Below are positions 31,438-40,714 of a stretch of DNA of 62,575 nt, one piece after another (the stretch's first letter is position 1; each line of letters starts with the position of its first letter). The stretch is from JBIKLM01 sp044375105. GTDB taxonomy: Bacteria; Planctomycetota; UBA1135; GCA-002686595. The stretch spans positions 1-62,575 of the forward strand of contig JBILNK010000004.1 in NCBI GenBank assembly GCA_044375105.1. The letters are read 5' to 3'. Made by a program: the position numbers and the translations under genes. The notes beneath the pieces are model-generated. The model saw only the letters and a list, made by a program, of their open reading frames with translations, was not told the origin of the DNA and ran no database searches.

Positions 31438-31823
31438 GCGATCGGGCCGGATCGACGCGGCCGGCGGTCCGCGGCCCCGCTCAGGATCCAACCTAGAAAC
31501 GGCGGTTCTTCGGGATCCGGGGGCTCGGGAACCAGTCCTGCCGGGCCTCTGCTCGGCCGCTTCGGCAGCCCCGCCCGGCTCCGAAAAGCGCGATCCGCCT
31601 GGGGCGGCGATCGCGCCCTAGAGGTGCGACAAATCGCCCCACTTCCGCCGCCGGCGAGCCATAGGTGGCCCCCATGCGGGGATTCTTGGACCCCTCGAAG
31701 AACCCGGGTGGCAGCGACGGGTCCGGCGGGACGCTTGACTCCGGGGGGTGTGGATCTGGACTCTGCTGTGGTGCGTGGCGCACGGGCACTCCCGGGCGCC
31801 CCCCGTCCCACCCAAAAACAACC
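31438..31823. other. 386-bp gap after isocitrate lyase
   Basis: No credible gene. It holds the hairpin at 31588-31616 and presumably the promoter of the small lipoprotein gene, whose boxes could not be picked out. Confidence 0.4.
31588..31616 (+). terminator. Hairpin after aceA, weak terminator candidate
   Basis: GCGCGATCCGCC pairs with GGCGATCGCGC with one bulged base, 150 bases after the aceA stop. There is no T-tract, so it may act only as an RNA-stability structure. Confidence 0.4.
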
Positions 31824-32162
31824 ATGCAGAAGAACACCGCGATCGCTGTCGGCGCCCTGGCGCTGGGCCTCTCCTCCTGCCTCGCTGGCCCCAAGCAACT
31901 GACCCGCAGCCTCGACAACTTTGACCAGAAGCTCTACATCGACAGCCCCTGGATCGACGGCATCCTGTGGGTCGTGCCGGTGTTCCCCCTGGCCTACTAC
32001 GGCGCCTCCTTCGGCGACTTCTTCATCAACGGCTACTACTTCTGGGTCAAGGATGCCTGGGACATGAAGGGCACCGGCTTCAAGTACTACCAGCCGGAAG
32101 CCACCGACGGGACCATGGAGTCGCTGCTCTACGACGACGCCAAGTTCTGCGAAGTCAAGTGA
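31824..32162 (+). CDS. Small lipoprotein resembling DUF3332
   Basis: A 112-residue protein with a lipoprotein signal ending LGLSSC (Cys about 19). Downstream it contains a hydrophobic segment (WVVPVFPLAYYGASFGDFF, about residues 50-68) and an aromatic-rich INGYYFW. This order, a lipoprotein followed by a VxPVxP-type hydrophobic stretch before an aromatic N(S/G)xxFW motif, recalls DUF3332 proteins, but the match is from memory and partial. It is monocistronic, with a good terminator 62 bases downstream. The protein should sit on a membrane facing the periplasm. Function unknown. Confidence 0.75.
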   Translation: MQKNTAIAVGALALGLSSCLAGPKQLTRSLDNFDQKLYIDSPWIDGILWVVPVFPLAYYGASFGDFFINGYYFWVKDAWDMKGTGFKYYQPEATDGTMESLLYDDAKFCEVK

Positions 32163-32223
32163 CCGGCGGCGGCCTCGCGGCCGCAGCCCACGCTCCGCGG
32201 GTCTGATCTCCGCGGCGCACCCA

Positions 32224-32258
32224 GCAGGCCGCCCCGCGCCACGCGCCGGGCGGCCTGC
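32224..32258 (+). terminator. Terminator of the small lipoprotein gene
   Basis: A perfect 11-bp stem (GCAGGCCGCCC/GGGCGGCCTGC) with a 13-base loop, followed by GCATTTTC. It lies between two convergent genes. Confidence 0.65.
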
Positions 32259-32407
32259 GCATTTTCGGGGCTCGGAGGCGCGGGGCGATCGAAATCTGCG
32301 GCCCGGCCCGCGTGCGCGCGGACGCGGCGCTCCGAGGCCCGCGCGGCCTGCTGCGCCGCCGCGCGGTCGTCTTTGCGTTCCAGCGAGCGCCCGAGCTGCC
32401 GGCGCCC

Positions 32408-33130
32408 TCAACCGCCCGACTTGGCGCCCAGCTCCTGGCGGTGATAGCCCTCGAGTTCGGTGACGATGCTGTCTTCCAGCCGGCGCACGATGCAGCCGAT
32501 CTCTGGCGCGTACCAGATCAAGCTGACCCGGTCGATGAACTTGCCTTCCAGCGCCAGGCTCGAGCGGCGCTCAATGCGCAGGGCCTGGAAGGTGCCCGCG
32601 GGAACCTGCACCGTTTCCTGGGCTTCGACCCGATAGAAGACACGGAAGGGCAGGGCGTCCTTGCCCGGGCTGCGCTGCGTGAAGCCGCCCGACCAGCGCT
32701 TGCCGACCCACAGGGGCCAGGCGAAACCGGGGTCGACCGGATCGAGCAGCACATCGAAGGGTCCGGTCAGCCCCGGGGGCGCTTGTTGAGTCGATTCGCC
32801 GAGGCTGCCGTGGTCTTGATCGAGCACCTGGCTGCGCGCGGTCTCGCTGTTGCGCAGCAGGAAGCCGCGCTGCGGGTTGCCCTTGGAGTCGACCCCGCTC
32901 AGCTCGAAGACCGTGAAGCGCAGGCGGATCAGACCGCCGCGGCGATAGTCGAACCAGTCGCCCTCCTTCCAGGCCGGCCGCGCATGCACGGCGAGGCCCT
33001 GGGGCGCTTCGCGGTCGAAGGCGGCCAGGCCCGGCCCGGGAGCGACCTGGCGCCGGGGGGAGCGGCAGCCGCTAGGCAAGCAGGCGATCAGCAGGGTCAG
33101 GGACAGGCCGAGGAAGCGACTGAGCTGCAT
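32408..33130 (-). CDS. Hypothetical lipoprotein
   Basis: A 240-residue protein with signal LTLLIACLPSGC (Cys about 22). The mature part is beta-rich and contains WKEGDWFDYRRGG, PLWVGKRWSGGF and VPAGTFQALRIE, then ends EGYHRQELGAKSGG. The combination of a 'GKRW' strand and VPAGTFxAxRI is typical of extracytoplasmic proteins that quantify or bind a small molecule, but no named family can be assigned with confidence. ATG 33130 was chosen because the signal peptide follows at once. It is divergent from the second PSCyt gene across 281 bp. Function unknown. Confidence 0.75.
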   Translation of the reverse strand: MQLSRFLGLSLTLLIACLPSGCRSPRRQVAPGPGLAAFDREAPQGLAVHARPAWKEGDWFDYRRGGLIRLRFTVFELSGVDSKGNPQRGFLLRNSETARSQVLDQDHGSLGESTQQAPPGLTGPFDVLLDPVDPGFAWPLWVGKRWSGGFTQRSPGKDALPFRVFYRVEAQETVQVPAGTFQALRIERRSSLALEGKFIDRVSLIWYAPEIGCIVRRLEDSIVTELEGYHRQELGAKSGG

Positions 33131-33411
33131 GGCAGGAAGGTAGCGAGCGGGATGCCCGGGAGCGCTGGGCGCGGCAGCGAATTCTGGACGGGCGGCCGGG
33201 AGGACGCAGCGCGGCGTGGCGTGGGTCGGCTCGGGGGCGCCTGGACGCGGACGGCCATCAGGCTTTGGGCGCGGCCGAACCGCGGGCCGCGCCGGAAACG
33301 GGCCCGTCGCGGCCCGCTGGAAGCGAAGCGACGCGCGCCCGCGGTTGGCCCGCCCGGTGCGTTTCGGGCGCGCCGCTAGCATGGGGCTGGTCCGAGGCCC
33401 GACCCCGCCCG

Positions 33412-36390
33412 ATGTTCCCCTGGATCCTGCTGCTCGCGGCTCCCGCGTCGCCTCCCTCCTTCGGCTCCGTGCACCAGGATCCGGCCTGGACCGCAGTGCG
33501 CGCCGTGCTGGAGGCCAACTGCCTCGCCTGCCACGGGGGCGAAGCCCGCAAATCGGGTCTCAGCTTCGCCGACCGCGCCAGTTTCCTGGAGGGCGGGAAC
33601 CGCGGGCCGGCCATCGACGCCGAGCAGGGCGAGCGCAGCCGCCTGCTGCACGCGGTCCGCTACGGCGATCCGGATCTGTCCATGCCGCCCCGGGGGCGGC
33701 TCTCGGCGCGGGAGCTCGAGCTGCTGGAGGATTGGGTGCGGCTGGGCGCCCCCTGGCCGGAGGGGCCGGAAGGCCGCCTGGCCGATCCGCGCCGCCACGC
33801 GCGCGGGGCCGAGCCCCGGCGGGTCCTGGGCTGGGCCTACCAGCCCCTGGCGGAGTCGCCGCCGCCGGAGCCGAAGGACCGCGCCTGGGGGCGGCAGCCC
33901 TTGGACGCCTTCGTGCGCGCCGGCCAGGAGGCCGCCGGCTTCGATCCCGCTCCGGACGCGCCCCCGGCCGTGCTGCTGCGCCGGGCCAGCTTCGACCTGA
34001 CCGGCCTGCCGCCGACGCCGGAGGAGCGCGAGCGCTTCCTCGCCGAAGTCGAGCGCGACGGCTTCGAGCGCGCCTGGGCGGCGCTGATCGATCGTTTGCT
34101 GGCGAGCCCCCACCACGGCGAGCGCTGGGCGCGCCACTGGCTCGACCTGGTGCGCTACGCGGAGACCAACGGCTACGAGCGCGATGCGACCAAACACAAC
34201 GCCTGGCGCTATCGCGACTGGGTCGTGCGCGCGCTGAACGCCGACCTGCCCTACGACCGCTTCGTGGTCGCGCAGCTGGCCGGCGACGAGGCCCCGCCGG
34301 AGGAGCGCCTGCCCGCGGACGCGCTGCTGGCCACGGGCTTCTTTCGCTTGGGCGTGTGGGACGACGAGCCCAGCGATCCCGAACAGGCCCGCGCCGACGA
34401 ACTGGCGGACATCGTGGACGCCGCCGGCAGCGTGTTCCTGGCCGCCACGATCGGCTGCGCGCGCTGCCACGACCACAAGGCCGATCCGATCTCGCAGGCC
34501 GAGTACTACGGCTTCACGGCCTTCTTCAACAACCTGGTCGGCTTCGGCGGCGGCGGCTTCGGCCAGCACCTGGGAGGCGGCGCGGCTGGCCAGGTCGCCG
34601 ATCTGCCCGGGCCCGGGGTGTCGAGCGCGGCCGAATGGAACCAGGCCCGCGCGCGGCTCGAGGCGGCCCTGGCCGCGCAGGCGCGGCGCCTCGAACTGAG
34701 CGCGCCCGACGAGCACGACGGCCGCGCGACGCCCCTGCTGCCCGATGCGCGCGAGCGCCCCGCGACCTGGGCCTACCTGGAGGGCCAGGCCCCCGCGGGC
34801 TTCGCCAGCCCCGCCTTCGACGACGGCGCCTGGCCCCGCGGCCCGGGCGGCTTCGGCGCCCCGGGCACCCCGGGAGCGCGGGTCGAAACCCCCTGGCACG
34901 GCCCGTCGATCGCCCTGCGCACGACCTTCGCGCTCGAAGAGATCCCCGAGCAGGTCCTGCTGACCCTGCACCACGACGACGACGTGGTCGTGTTCCTCAA
35001 CGGCGTGCCGATCCTCGAGCGGAGCGGCTACACGACCCGCTATCTGGAGCTGCCCCTGGACGCGGCGCAGCGCGCGCACCTGGTGGTCGGACGCAACGTG
35101 CTGGCCCTGGCCTGCGTGCAGGACTTCGGCGGGCAGTACATCGACGCGGGGCTGTATGCGGGCAGTCCCGGGCAGGGCCCTGGGCCAGAGCGCGAGGAAT
35201 GGCTGCCAGCGCTGCGCGCGGCGGCCGAGCGCCTGCCAGCGGATGCGGAGCGCGAGCGCCTGTTCGACCTGCTGGCGGAATTCGATCGGCATGGGGACCT
35301 GCCCCGCGCCGCGCCCTACCCGGCCCAGATCGCGCGGGAACACGGCGGCGTCCCGCCGGTCCAGACGGTGCTCGGCCGGGGCTCGGTGCACGCCCCGGGG
35401 GCCGAGGTCGAGCCCGCGATCCCGGAGGCCTTCCTGGCCAGCGCGGGCCCGCAGGCCCGCGGCGCGCAGCTGCCCGCCGTGGACCCCGGGGCCCAAAGCA
35501 CCGGCCGGCGCCTGGCCCTGGCCCGCTGGCTGGTGGGCGAAGGCCGGAGCGCGACCGCGCGGGCCATGGCCAACCGGCTCTGGCAGTTCCACTTCGGGCG
35601 CGGCCTGTCCCGCAGCCCCGGCGATTTCGGCAACCTCGGCGTGCCGCCCACCCACCCGGAGCTGCTCGATCACCTGGCCGCGCGCCTGATCGCACAGGGC
35701 TGGTCGCTCAAGGCCATGCACCGCGAGCTGATGACCAGCCGGGCCTATCGCATGGACAGCGTGGGCGCGGCCAGCACCCGCGCGATCGCCGAGCGGAACG
35801 ATCCGCTGAACGACCGCCTGTGGCGCTTCGACCCGCGCCGGCTTTCCGCAGAGGAGTACCGCGACGCGCTGCTCGCCAGCGCGGGCGTCTTGCAGCGCGA
35901 GCTGTTCGGCCCTTCGATCTACCCGGCCCTCTCCGCGGACGTGCTGCAGACCGCTTCGCGCCCCGATCAGGCCTGGGGCCGCTCGAGCCGGGAGCAGGCG
36001 CGCCGGCGCAGCCTGTACGTGTTCTCGAAGCGCTCCCTCCAGCACCCGCTGCTCTCGGCCCTCGATCAGCCGAGTCCGGACCTGCCCTGCCCCGAGCGCT
36101 TCCCGACCAACGTGCCCACGCAGGCCCTGCAGACCTTGAACGGCGCCTTCCCGGCCGAGATGGCCGCCGAGCTGGCCGCGCGCATCTCCGGGGAGCATCA
36201 GGACCGCCTGGGCCGGCTGCGGGCGGCCCTGGCCGCCAGCCTGGGGCGGGAGGCCAGCCAGGCGGAGCTCGAGCGCCAGGAGCGCTTCTTCGAGCGCCTC
36301 GAAACCGAACAGGGGCTGCAACCGCTGGAGGCCCTGAGCGTCTTCTGTTTGGGCCTCTTCAACCGCAACGAATTCCTATGGATCGACTGA
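33412..36390 (+). CDS. PSCyt1-DUF1549-DUF1553 planctomycete cytochrome-c protein (copy 2)
   Basis: A 992-residue paralogue of the 21.9-kb protein. A signal peptide precedes the PSCyt1 heme motif Cys37-x-x-Cys40-His41 (CLACH) and AVRYGDPDLSMPPRGRL. DUF1549 contains SFDLTGLPPTPEE, HHGERWARHWLDLVRYAET and the second heme-like CARCHDHKADP (Cys349/Cys352/His353). A beta-sandwich insert (about residues 495-580, LTLHHDDDVVVFLNG) resembles galactose-binding or PA14-like modules and probably binds glycan. DUF1553 ends the protein (PTHPELLDHLAARLI, FDPRRLSAEEYRDALL, TNVPTQALQTLNG). It overlaps the DUF1501 gene by 13 bp. Unlike copy 1, it has a recognisable beta-sandwich module and a shorter middle. Confidence 0.9.
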   Translation: MFPWILLLAAPASPPSFGSVHQDPAWTAVRAVLEANCLACHGGEARKSGLSFADRASFLEGGNRGPAIDAEQGERSRLLHAVRYGDPDLSMPPRGRLSARELELLEDWVRLGAPWPEGPEGRLADPRRHARGAEPRRVLGWAYQPLAESPPPEPKDRAWGRQPLDAFVRAGQEAAGFDPAPDAPPAVLLRRASFDLTGLPPTPEERERFLAEVERDGFERAWAALIDRLLASPHHGERWARHWLDLVRYAETNGYERDATKHNAWRYRDWVVRALNADLPYDRFVVAQLAGDEAPPEERLPADALLATGFFRLGVWDDEPSDPEQARADELADIVDAAGSVFLAATIGCARCHDHKADPISQAEYYGFTAFFNNLVGFGGGGFGQHLGGGAAGQVADLPGPGVSSAAEWNQARARLEAALAAQARRLELSAPDEHDGRATPLLPDARERPATWAYLEGQAPAGFASPAFDDGAWPRGPGGFGAPGTPGARVETPWHGPSIALRTTFALEEIPEQVLLTLHHDDDVVVFLNGVPILERSGYTTRYLELPLDAAQRAHLVVGRNVLALACVQDFGGQYIDAGLYAGSPGQGPGPEREEWLPALRAAAERLPADAERERLFDLLAEFDRHGDLPRAAPYPAQIAREHGGVPPVQTVLGRGSVHAPGAEVEPAIPEAFLASAGPQARGAQLPAVDPGAQSTGRRLALARWLVGEGRSATARAMANRLWQFHFGRGLSRSPGDFGNLGVPPTHPELLDHLAARLIAQGWSLKAMHRELMTSRAYRMDSVGAASTRAIAERNDPLNDRLWRFDPRRLSAEEYRDALLASAGVLQRELFGPSIYPALSADVLQTASRPDQAWGRSSREQARRRSLYVFSKRSLQHPLLSALDQPSPDLPCPERFPTNVPTQALQTLNGAFPAEMAAELAARISGEHQDRLGRLRAALAASLGREASQAELERQERFFERLETEQGLQPLEALSVFCLGLFNRNEFLWID

Positions 36391-38162
36391 ACCCCGCGGC
36401 GCCGCAGTCGGAGCTGGCGCGCTCGTCGTCGTTGTCGTCAACGGCGGCAGCGGCTGCTGCCGCGTCGTCGTCGAATTCGTCGGCAACTTCGTCGGCAACT
36501 TCGTCGGCAACTTCGTCGTCGGCTTCGGCGGCAGCTTCGTCGTCGGTTTCGTCGGCGTCGCAGCCGCCGGCCGCGGCGGCCCGGCCCCCGGCATCGCTCG
36601 CCAGCGCCGAGCGCGGCGCGCCCGCGCCGCAGGGCGGCGCTCAGGAGCCCGCTTCTTCCCGTGAGCGCCCCGCGTCTGCCAAGCAGGAAACGCCTGCAAA
36701 GGACCACCCAGGCCTCGGCCGACGACGGATCCTGCAGGCCGGTCTGGCGGGCCTCGGCGGGCTGCTCTATGCCACGGCGCGGGCGCCGCTCGCCGGCGCC
36801 GCGCTGTCCCTCTCGGGCCCGTCGAGCCCCGTGCCGTCGGGGGCCGGCCCCTTGGCCGCTCGGGCCCCCGTCGGTGCGCGGCGGCGCGCCCGCGCCAAGA
36901 GCGTGATCTTCCTGTTCATGTACGGCGGCCCCAGCCAGGTCGACACCTTCGACTACAAGCCCGAGCTCTACAAACACGACGGCAAGACGATCGACATCCC
37001 CACCTTCGGGCGCCAGGGCAAGCGACCCGGCGGCCGCGTGGTGGGCCCCAAGTGGCGCTTCCGGCCCTACGGCCAGTGCGGCCGCTGGGTCTCGGACCTG
37101 TTCCCCAACCTGGCCCAGCGCGTCGACGACATCGCCTTCGTGCACTCCTTCTACGCCGAGAGCCCGATCCACGGCTCGGCGCTGCTCAACATGAATACCG
37201 GGCGCATCGTGTCCGGGCATCCGTCGATCGGCGCCTGGGCCAACTACGGCCGCCCGAGCTCGAACCCAAACTTGCCCGGGCACGTGGTGCTGCTCGACCC
37301 CGCTGGCGGCCCGATCAGCGGCGCCAAGAACTGGACCAGCGGCTACATGCCGGCCTCGCTGCAGGGCGTGACCCTGCGCACCGCGGGCACCCCGATCCTG
37401 GACCTGGACCCGCCCGCCGCCCTGGGCGGCGGCATCCAGCGCCTGCTGCTCGATCACCTGGCCGAAGAGAACCGGCTGCACGCCGCGCCGCGCGCTGCGA
37501 ACCCTGAACTGGCAGCCCGGGCGGAGCAGTTCGAGCTGGCCTACCGGATGCAAAGCGCGGCCCCCGAGGCGGTCGATCTAGCCGGCGAATCCGCGGCCAC
37601 CCGCGAGCTGTACGGCCTGGACCGACCGGAGACCGCCGACTTCGCCAAGAAGTGCCTGCTGGCCAGGCGCCTGGTCGAGCGCGGCGTGCGCTTCATCACG
37701 GTCTATTCCGGCGGCGGCCACAACGACGACTGCTGGGACGCCCACGGGGACCTGGTCTACAACCACAGCCTGCACGCCGGCCGCACCGACCGGCCGATCG
37801 CCGGCCTGCTCACCGATCTCAAGCAGCGCGGCCTGCTCGAGGAAACCCTGGTGGTCTGGGGCGGCGAATTCGGGCGCCAGCCGACCGCCGAGTACGAAAG
37901 CGGCACGGGCCGCGATCACAACGCCTGGGGCTTCACCATGTGGCTGGCGGGCGGCGGCGTGAAGGGCGGCATCCAGGTGGGCACCACCGACGAGCTCGGG
38001 GCGCGCGCCGTCGACGACCGCTACCACGTGCGCAACCTGCACGCCACGATCCTCGATCGGCTGGGTCTCGACCCCAACGACCTGAGCTATCCGTTCCAAG
38101 GCCTCGACCAGAAGCTGGTCGGGGTCGAGGGCGCCGAACCGATCCAGGCCCTGCTCGCATGA
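36378..38162 (+). CDS. DUF1501 protein with Ser/Ala-rich N-terminal extension (copy 2 partner)
   Basis: A 594-residue protein. The DUF1501 domain runs from about residue 174 (AKSVIFLFMYGGPSQVDTFD) to the end, with GRDHNAWGFTMWLAGGGVK and DRYHVRNLHATILDRLGL conserved. A twin-arginine-like signal (GRRRILQAGLAGLGGLLYA) begins near residue 114, preceded by about 110 residues rich in Ser and Ala and encoded by TCG/GCG repeats, including three tandem TCGTCGGCAACT units. Such a long leader before a Tat signal is abnormal. Either translation starts later, although no ATG is available, or the extension is real. ATG 36378 overlaps the upstream gene by 13 bp and the next gene by four (ATGA), so all three are probably co-translated. 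Confidence 0.85.
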   Translation: MDRLNPAAPQSELARSSSLSSTAAAAAAASSSNSSATSSATSSATSSSASAAASSSVSSASQPPAAAARPPASLASAERGAPAPQGGAQEPASSRERPASAKQETPAKDHPGLGRRRILQAGLAGLGGLLYATARAPLAGAALSLSGPSSPVPSGAGPLAARAPVGARRRARAKSVIFLFMYGGPSQVDTFDYKPELYKHDGKTIDIPTFGRQGKRPGGRVVGPKWRFRPYGQCGRWVSDLFPNLAQRVDDIAFVHSFYAESPIHGSALLNMNTGRIVSGHPSIGAWANYGRPSSNPNLPGHVVLLDPAGGPISGAKNWTSGYMPASLQGVTLRTAGTPILDLDPPAALGGGIQRLLLDHLAEENRLHAAPRAANPELAARAEQFELAYRMQSAAPEAVDLAGESAATRELYGLDRPETADFAKKCLLARRLVERGVRFITVYSGGGHNDDCWDAHGDLVYNHSLHAGRTDRPIAGLLTDLKQRGLLEETLVVWGGEFGRQPTAEYESGTGRDHNAWGFTMWLAGGGVKGGIQVGTTDELGARAVDDRYHVRNLHATILDRLGLDPNDLSYPFQGLDQKLVGVEGAEPIQALLA

Positions 38163-40714
38163 GCGCGGCGCCCTCGCTGCTGCTCGAGGCCTCAGGCGAC
38201 GGGCTGCGTTTCCTCGGGCGGCTGCATCCGCTGCTGGTGCACCTGCCGATCGGAGGCCTATTCGCGCTGCTGCTGGCGGAGGTCCTCCTGGGCGCCCGCC
38301 CCGAGGGCCGCGCCCTGGCGCTGCGCCGGGGCCTGGTGCTGCTGTTCGCGGCGGGCGCGGCCGGTGCCGCCCTGGCCGGCTGGCTGCTGGCCGAGGAGGG
38401 CGGCTACGAGGCCGAAATGCTCGCGGAGCACCGACGCCAGGGCCTGATCGCCGCGGGCCTGGCCGCCGCGCTGCTGCTCTCGGAAGCCGCCCGTCGGCGC
38501 GCCTTCGGCACGCTGCTGCGCCGGGCGCTGCTGCTGCTCGCCGCGGGCATGGTGGCGGTCGCTGGACACCACGGCGGAGCCCTGACCCACGGGGGCAGCT
38601 TCCTGGCGCGTTACGCGCCGGCGGCGCTGCGGCCCTGGCTGCAGGAAGAAGCCGAGCCGGCCCCGGCTCGGGTTGCGAGCAACTCGCCCGCGCAGCCGGA
38701 CGCGGGCTCGGACAGCGTCTCCGAGACGGCGCTCGAGCTTTTCGACGGCGGCGCCCAGGGCCCGACGAGCGCGGCCGCCGGCAGCCGATCGGCGGGGCTC
38801 GCAGCGGCTGGCATCGGCGCAGCGGGTTCCGGCGCAGCGGGTCCTGGAGCACAGGGGCCTGGAGCACAGGGGCCTGGAGCACAGGGGCTGGTTGCAGAGG
38901 TGCGCCGCTTGATGGAGGGGCGCTGCGTCGAATGCCACGGCCCGGACAAGCAGAAGGGCGGGCTGCGCCTCGACACGCCCGTTGGACTCGCGCGCGCCGT
39001 GCTGCCCGGCGATCCCGCGGGCAGCGAGCTGTTCTTGCGGGTCACGCTGCCCGCCGACGACGGAGACCGCATGCCCACCGAGGGCGAGCCCCTCTCGGCG
39101 CAGGAGATCGGCCTGTTGTACGCCTGGATCCGGGCCGGCGCGCCCTTGGAAGACGGACCCACGGGGAACGGCGCCAGCGGCGAGGGCCCGAGCGAGGCCG
39201 GGCCGCGCTCCGCGTCCGGGGCGAGCGCGGGCGCTGCCGTCGCCGACCCCTCAGCCGCGGACCTTCGGCTGCTCGCAGGCAGCGGCGCGCGCTTCGAAGC
39301 CCTCCCTGAGCCCCCCGCGGGCGCGGCGGGGGTGGCGCAGGGCTCCCGCGCTTGGAGCCTCGACTTCGCCCGCATCGGCGCGCCGCTCCCGGAGCGCGGC
39401 CTCGATGCGCTCGCCCTGGCCACCCTGGCGCCGCTGGCCGAGCGCATCGCCGAGCTGGACCTCTCCGGCTGCCGCGGGCTCGGCGCCGCGCTCGCCGCAG
39501 CCCCGCCCCTGCCGAGGCTGCGGCGCCTGAGCGCGCGCGGCAGCGACCTGGACGACGCCGCCTTGGCGCTGCTGCTCGAGCGCGCGCCGGCCCTCGAGAC
39601 CCTGGTGCTGACCGGCAGCCCGGTCAGCGCCGCCAGCAGCGCCGCTCTGGCCACCGCACCGGCCCTCGAGGCCCTCTATCTGGCAGAAACGGGCTTCGGC
39701 CCATCGGACCTGGCCGCCCTGCAGGCGCGCTGCCCGCGGCTGGCCGTCGTCGGCGGTCTGAGCCTGCCCGCGGACCCGCTGTTGGACGACGGACCGCGGC
39801 GTCTCTGGCTGGCGGATGCCTCCACGGGGCGCCTGGCCCTGCTGCGCGAGAGCGCCCTCGAGCACTACGAGCTGCTCTTCGAACACCCGATCCAGCAGCT
39901 GCACGATCTGCAGGTCCTGCCGGACGGCGCGCTGCTGTTCCAGACCGACTGGCAGACCCTGGTGGAGCTCGATCCGAGCAGCGGGGAGCGGCGCTGGTCC
40001 TACGACGCGCGCCGGCAGAACCGGCCCGCGGGCGAAGCGGAGGACGCTGCGCTCGAGGTGCATTCCTTCGAGCGCCTCGCGGACGGCAGCACGCTGATCG
40101 CCGAGTCCGGACGCCGGCGCTTGATCTGGGTCGATCGGGAGGGCCGGCTGTTGCACCAGGCGGCGCTGCAGGTCGATCGGCCGGACGCCCACCACGACAC
40201 CCGCCTGGTGCGCTCCACGCCCACGGGCACCGTGCTGGTGGCCCACGAGGCCGACGGCGTGGTGCGCGAATACGACCGGGACGGCCAGGTCGTGTGGAGC
40301 TACGCCGTGCCCTTGTTCGGCCAGGAAGCGCGCCCTGGACATGGGCCCAGCGCCCACGGCAACCAGGTCTTCGGTGCCTGGCGGCTGGCGGACGGCCGCA
40401 CGCGCATCGCCACCGGCAACGGCCATCGGGTCCTGGAGGTCGACCGGGAGGGACGGATCCTTTGGGAGTTCGGGCCCGCGGATGTGCCTCAGCTGGCGCT
40501 GGGCTGGATCACCTCGGTGCAGGAGTTGCCGAACGGCCATCTGGTGATCACCAACTGCCACGCCGGCCCGGACCAGCCCCAGCTGATCGAGATCGATCGG
40601 AGCAAGCGCCTGATCTGGAGCTTCCGCGATTTCGAGCGCTTCGGCGATTCGCTCTCGAACGCCTGGATCGTCCCCGACCCGCGCCGGGACGGTCCCGCCG
40701 AGGGGCCGCGCTGA
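38159..40714 (+). CDS. DUF2231-like membrane / cytochrome c / LRR / propeller fusion protein
   Basis: An 851-residue protein with four parts. Residues 1-160 are a four-helix membrane domain that opens LHPLLVHLPIGGLFALLLAEVL, like DUF2231 quinone- or heme-associated domains. A Gly/Ala-rich linker with three 15-bp GPGAQ repeats follows. A planctomycete-type cytochrome c with Cys256-x-x-Cys259-His260 (CVECHGPDKQKGGLRLD) comes next. A leucine-rich-repeat region (about 395-530, LDLSGCRGLG) precedes a C-terminal beta-propeller or PQQ-like region (about 555-850) with repeated DG/DR-G strands such as VLPDGALLFQT and DREGRILWEFGPADVP. The start overlaps the DUF1501 stop (ATGA). The likely role is membrane electron transfer coupled to the PSCyt/DUF1501 pair. 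The substrate is unknown. Confidence 0.82.
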   Translation: MSAAPSLLLEASGDGLRFLGRLHPLLVHLPIGGLFALLLAEVLLGARPEGRALALRRGLVLLFAAGAAGAALAGWLLAEEGGYEAEMLAEHRRQGLIAAGLAAALLLSEAARRRAFGTLLRRALLLLAAGMVAVAGHHGGALTHGGSFLARYAPAALRPWLQEEAEPAPARVASNSPAQPDAGSDSVSETALELFDGGAQGPTSAAAGSRSAGLAAAGIGAAGSGAAGPGAQGPGAQGPGAQGLVAEVRRLMEGRCVECHGPDKQKGGLRLDTPVGLARAVLPGDPAGSELFLRVTLPADDGDRMPTEGEPLSAQEIGLLYAWIRAGAPLEDGPTGNGASGEGPSEAGPRSASGASAGAAVADPSAADLRLLAGSGARFEALPEPPAGAAGVAQGSRAWSLDFARIGAPLPERGLDALALATLAPLAERIAELDLSGCRGLGAALAAAPPLPRLRRLSARGSDLDDAALALLLERAPALETLVLTGSPVSAASSAALATAPALEALYLAETGFGPSDLAALQARCPRLAVVGGLSLPADPLLDDGPRRLWLADASTGRLALLRESALEHYELLFEHPIQQLHDLQVLPDGALLFQTDWQTLVELDPSSGERRWSYDARRQNRPAGEAEDAALEVHSFERLADGSTLIAESGRRRLIWVDREGRLLHQAALQVDRPDAHHDTRLVRSTPTGTVLVAHEADGVVREYDRDGQVVWSYAVPLFGQEARPGHGPSAHGNQVFGAWRLADGRTRIATGNGHRVLEVDREGRILWEFGPADVPQLALGWITSVQELPNGHLVITNCHAGPDQPQLIEIDRSKRLIWSFRDFERFGDSLSNAWIVPDPRRDGPAEGPR

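Noticed and set aside
33216..36377. An N-terminal extension of the second DUF1501 protein through the PSCyt gene
   Set aside because: The frame is open but its translation there is Arg/Ala/Gly-rich shadow sequence of the real PSCyt gene; the true start is the overlapping ATG at 36378.
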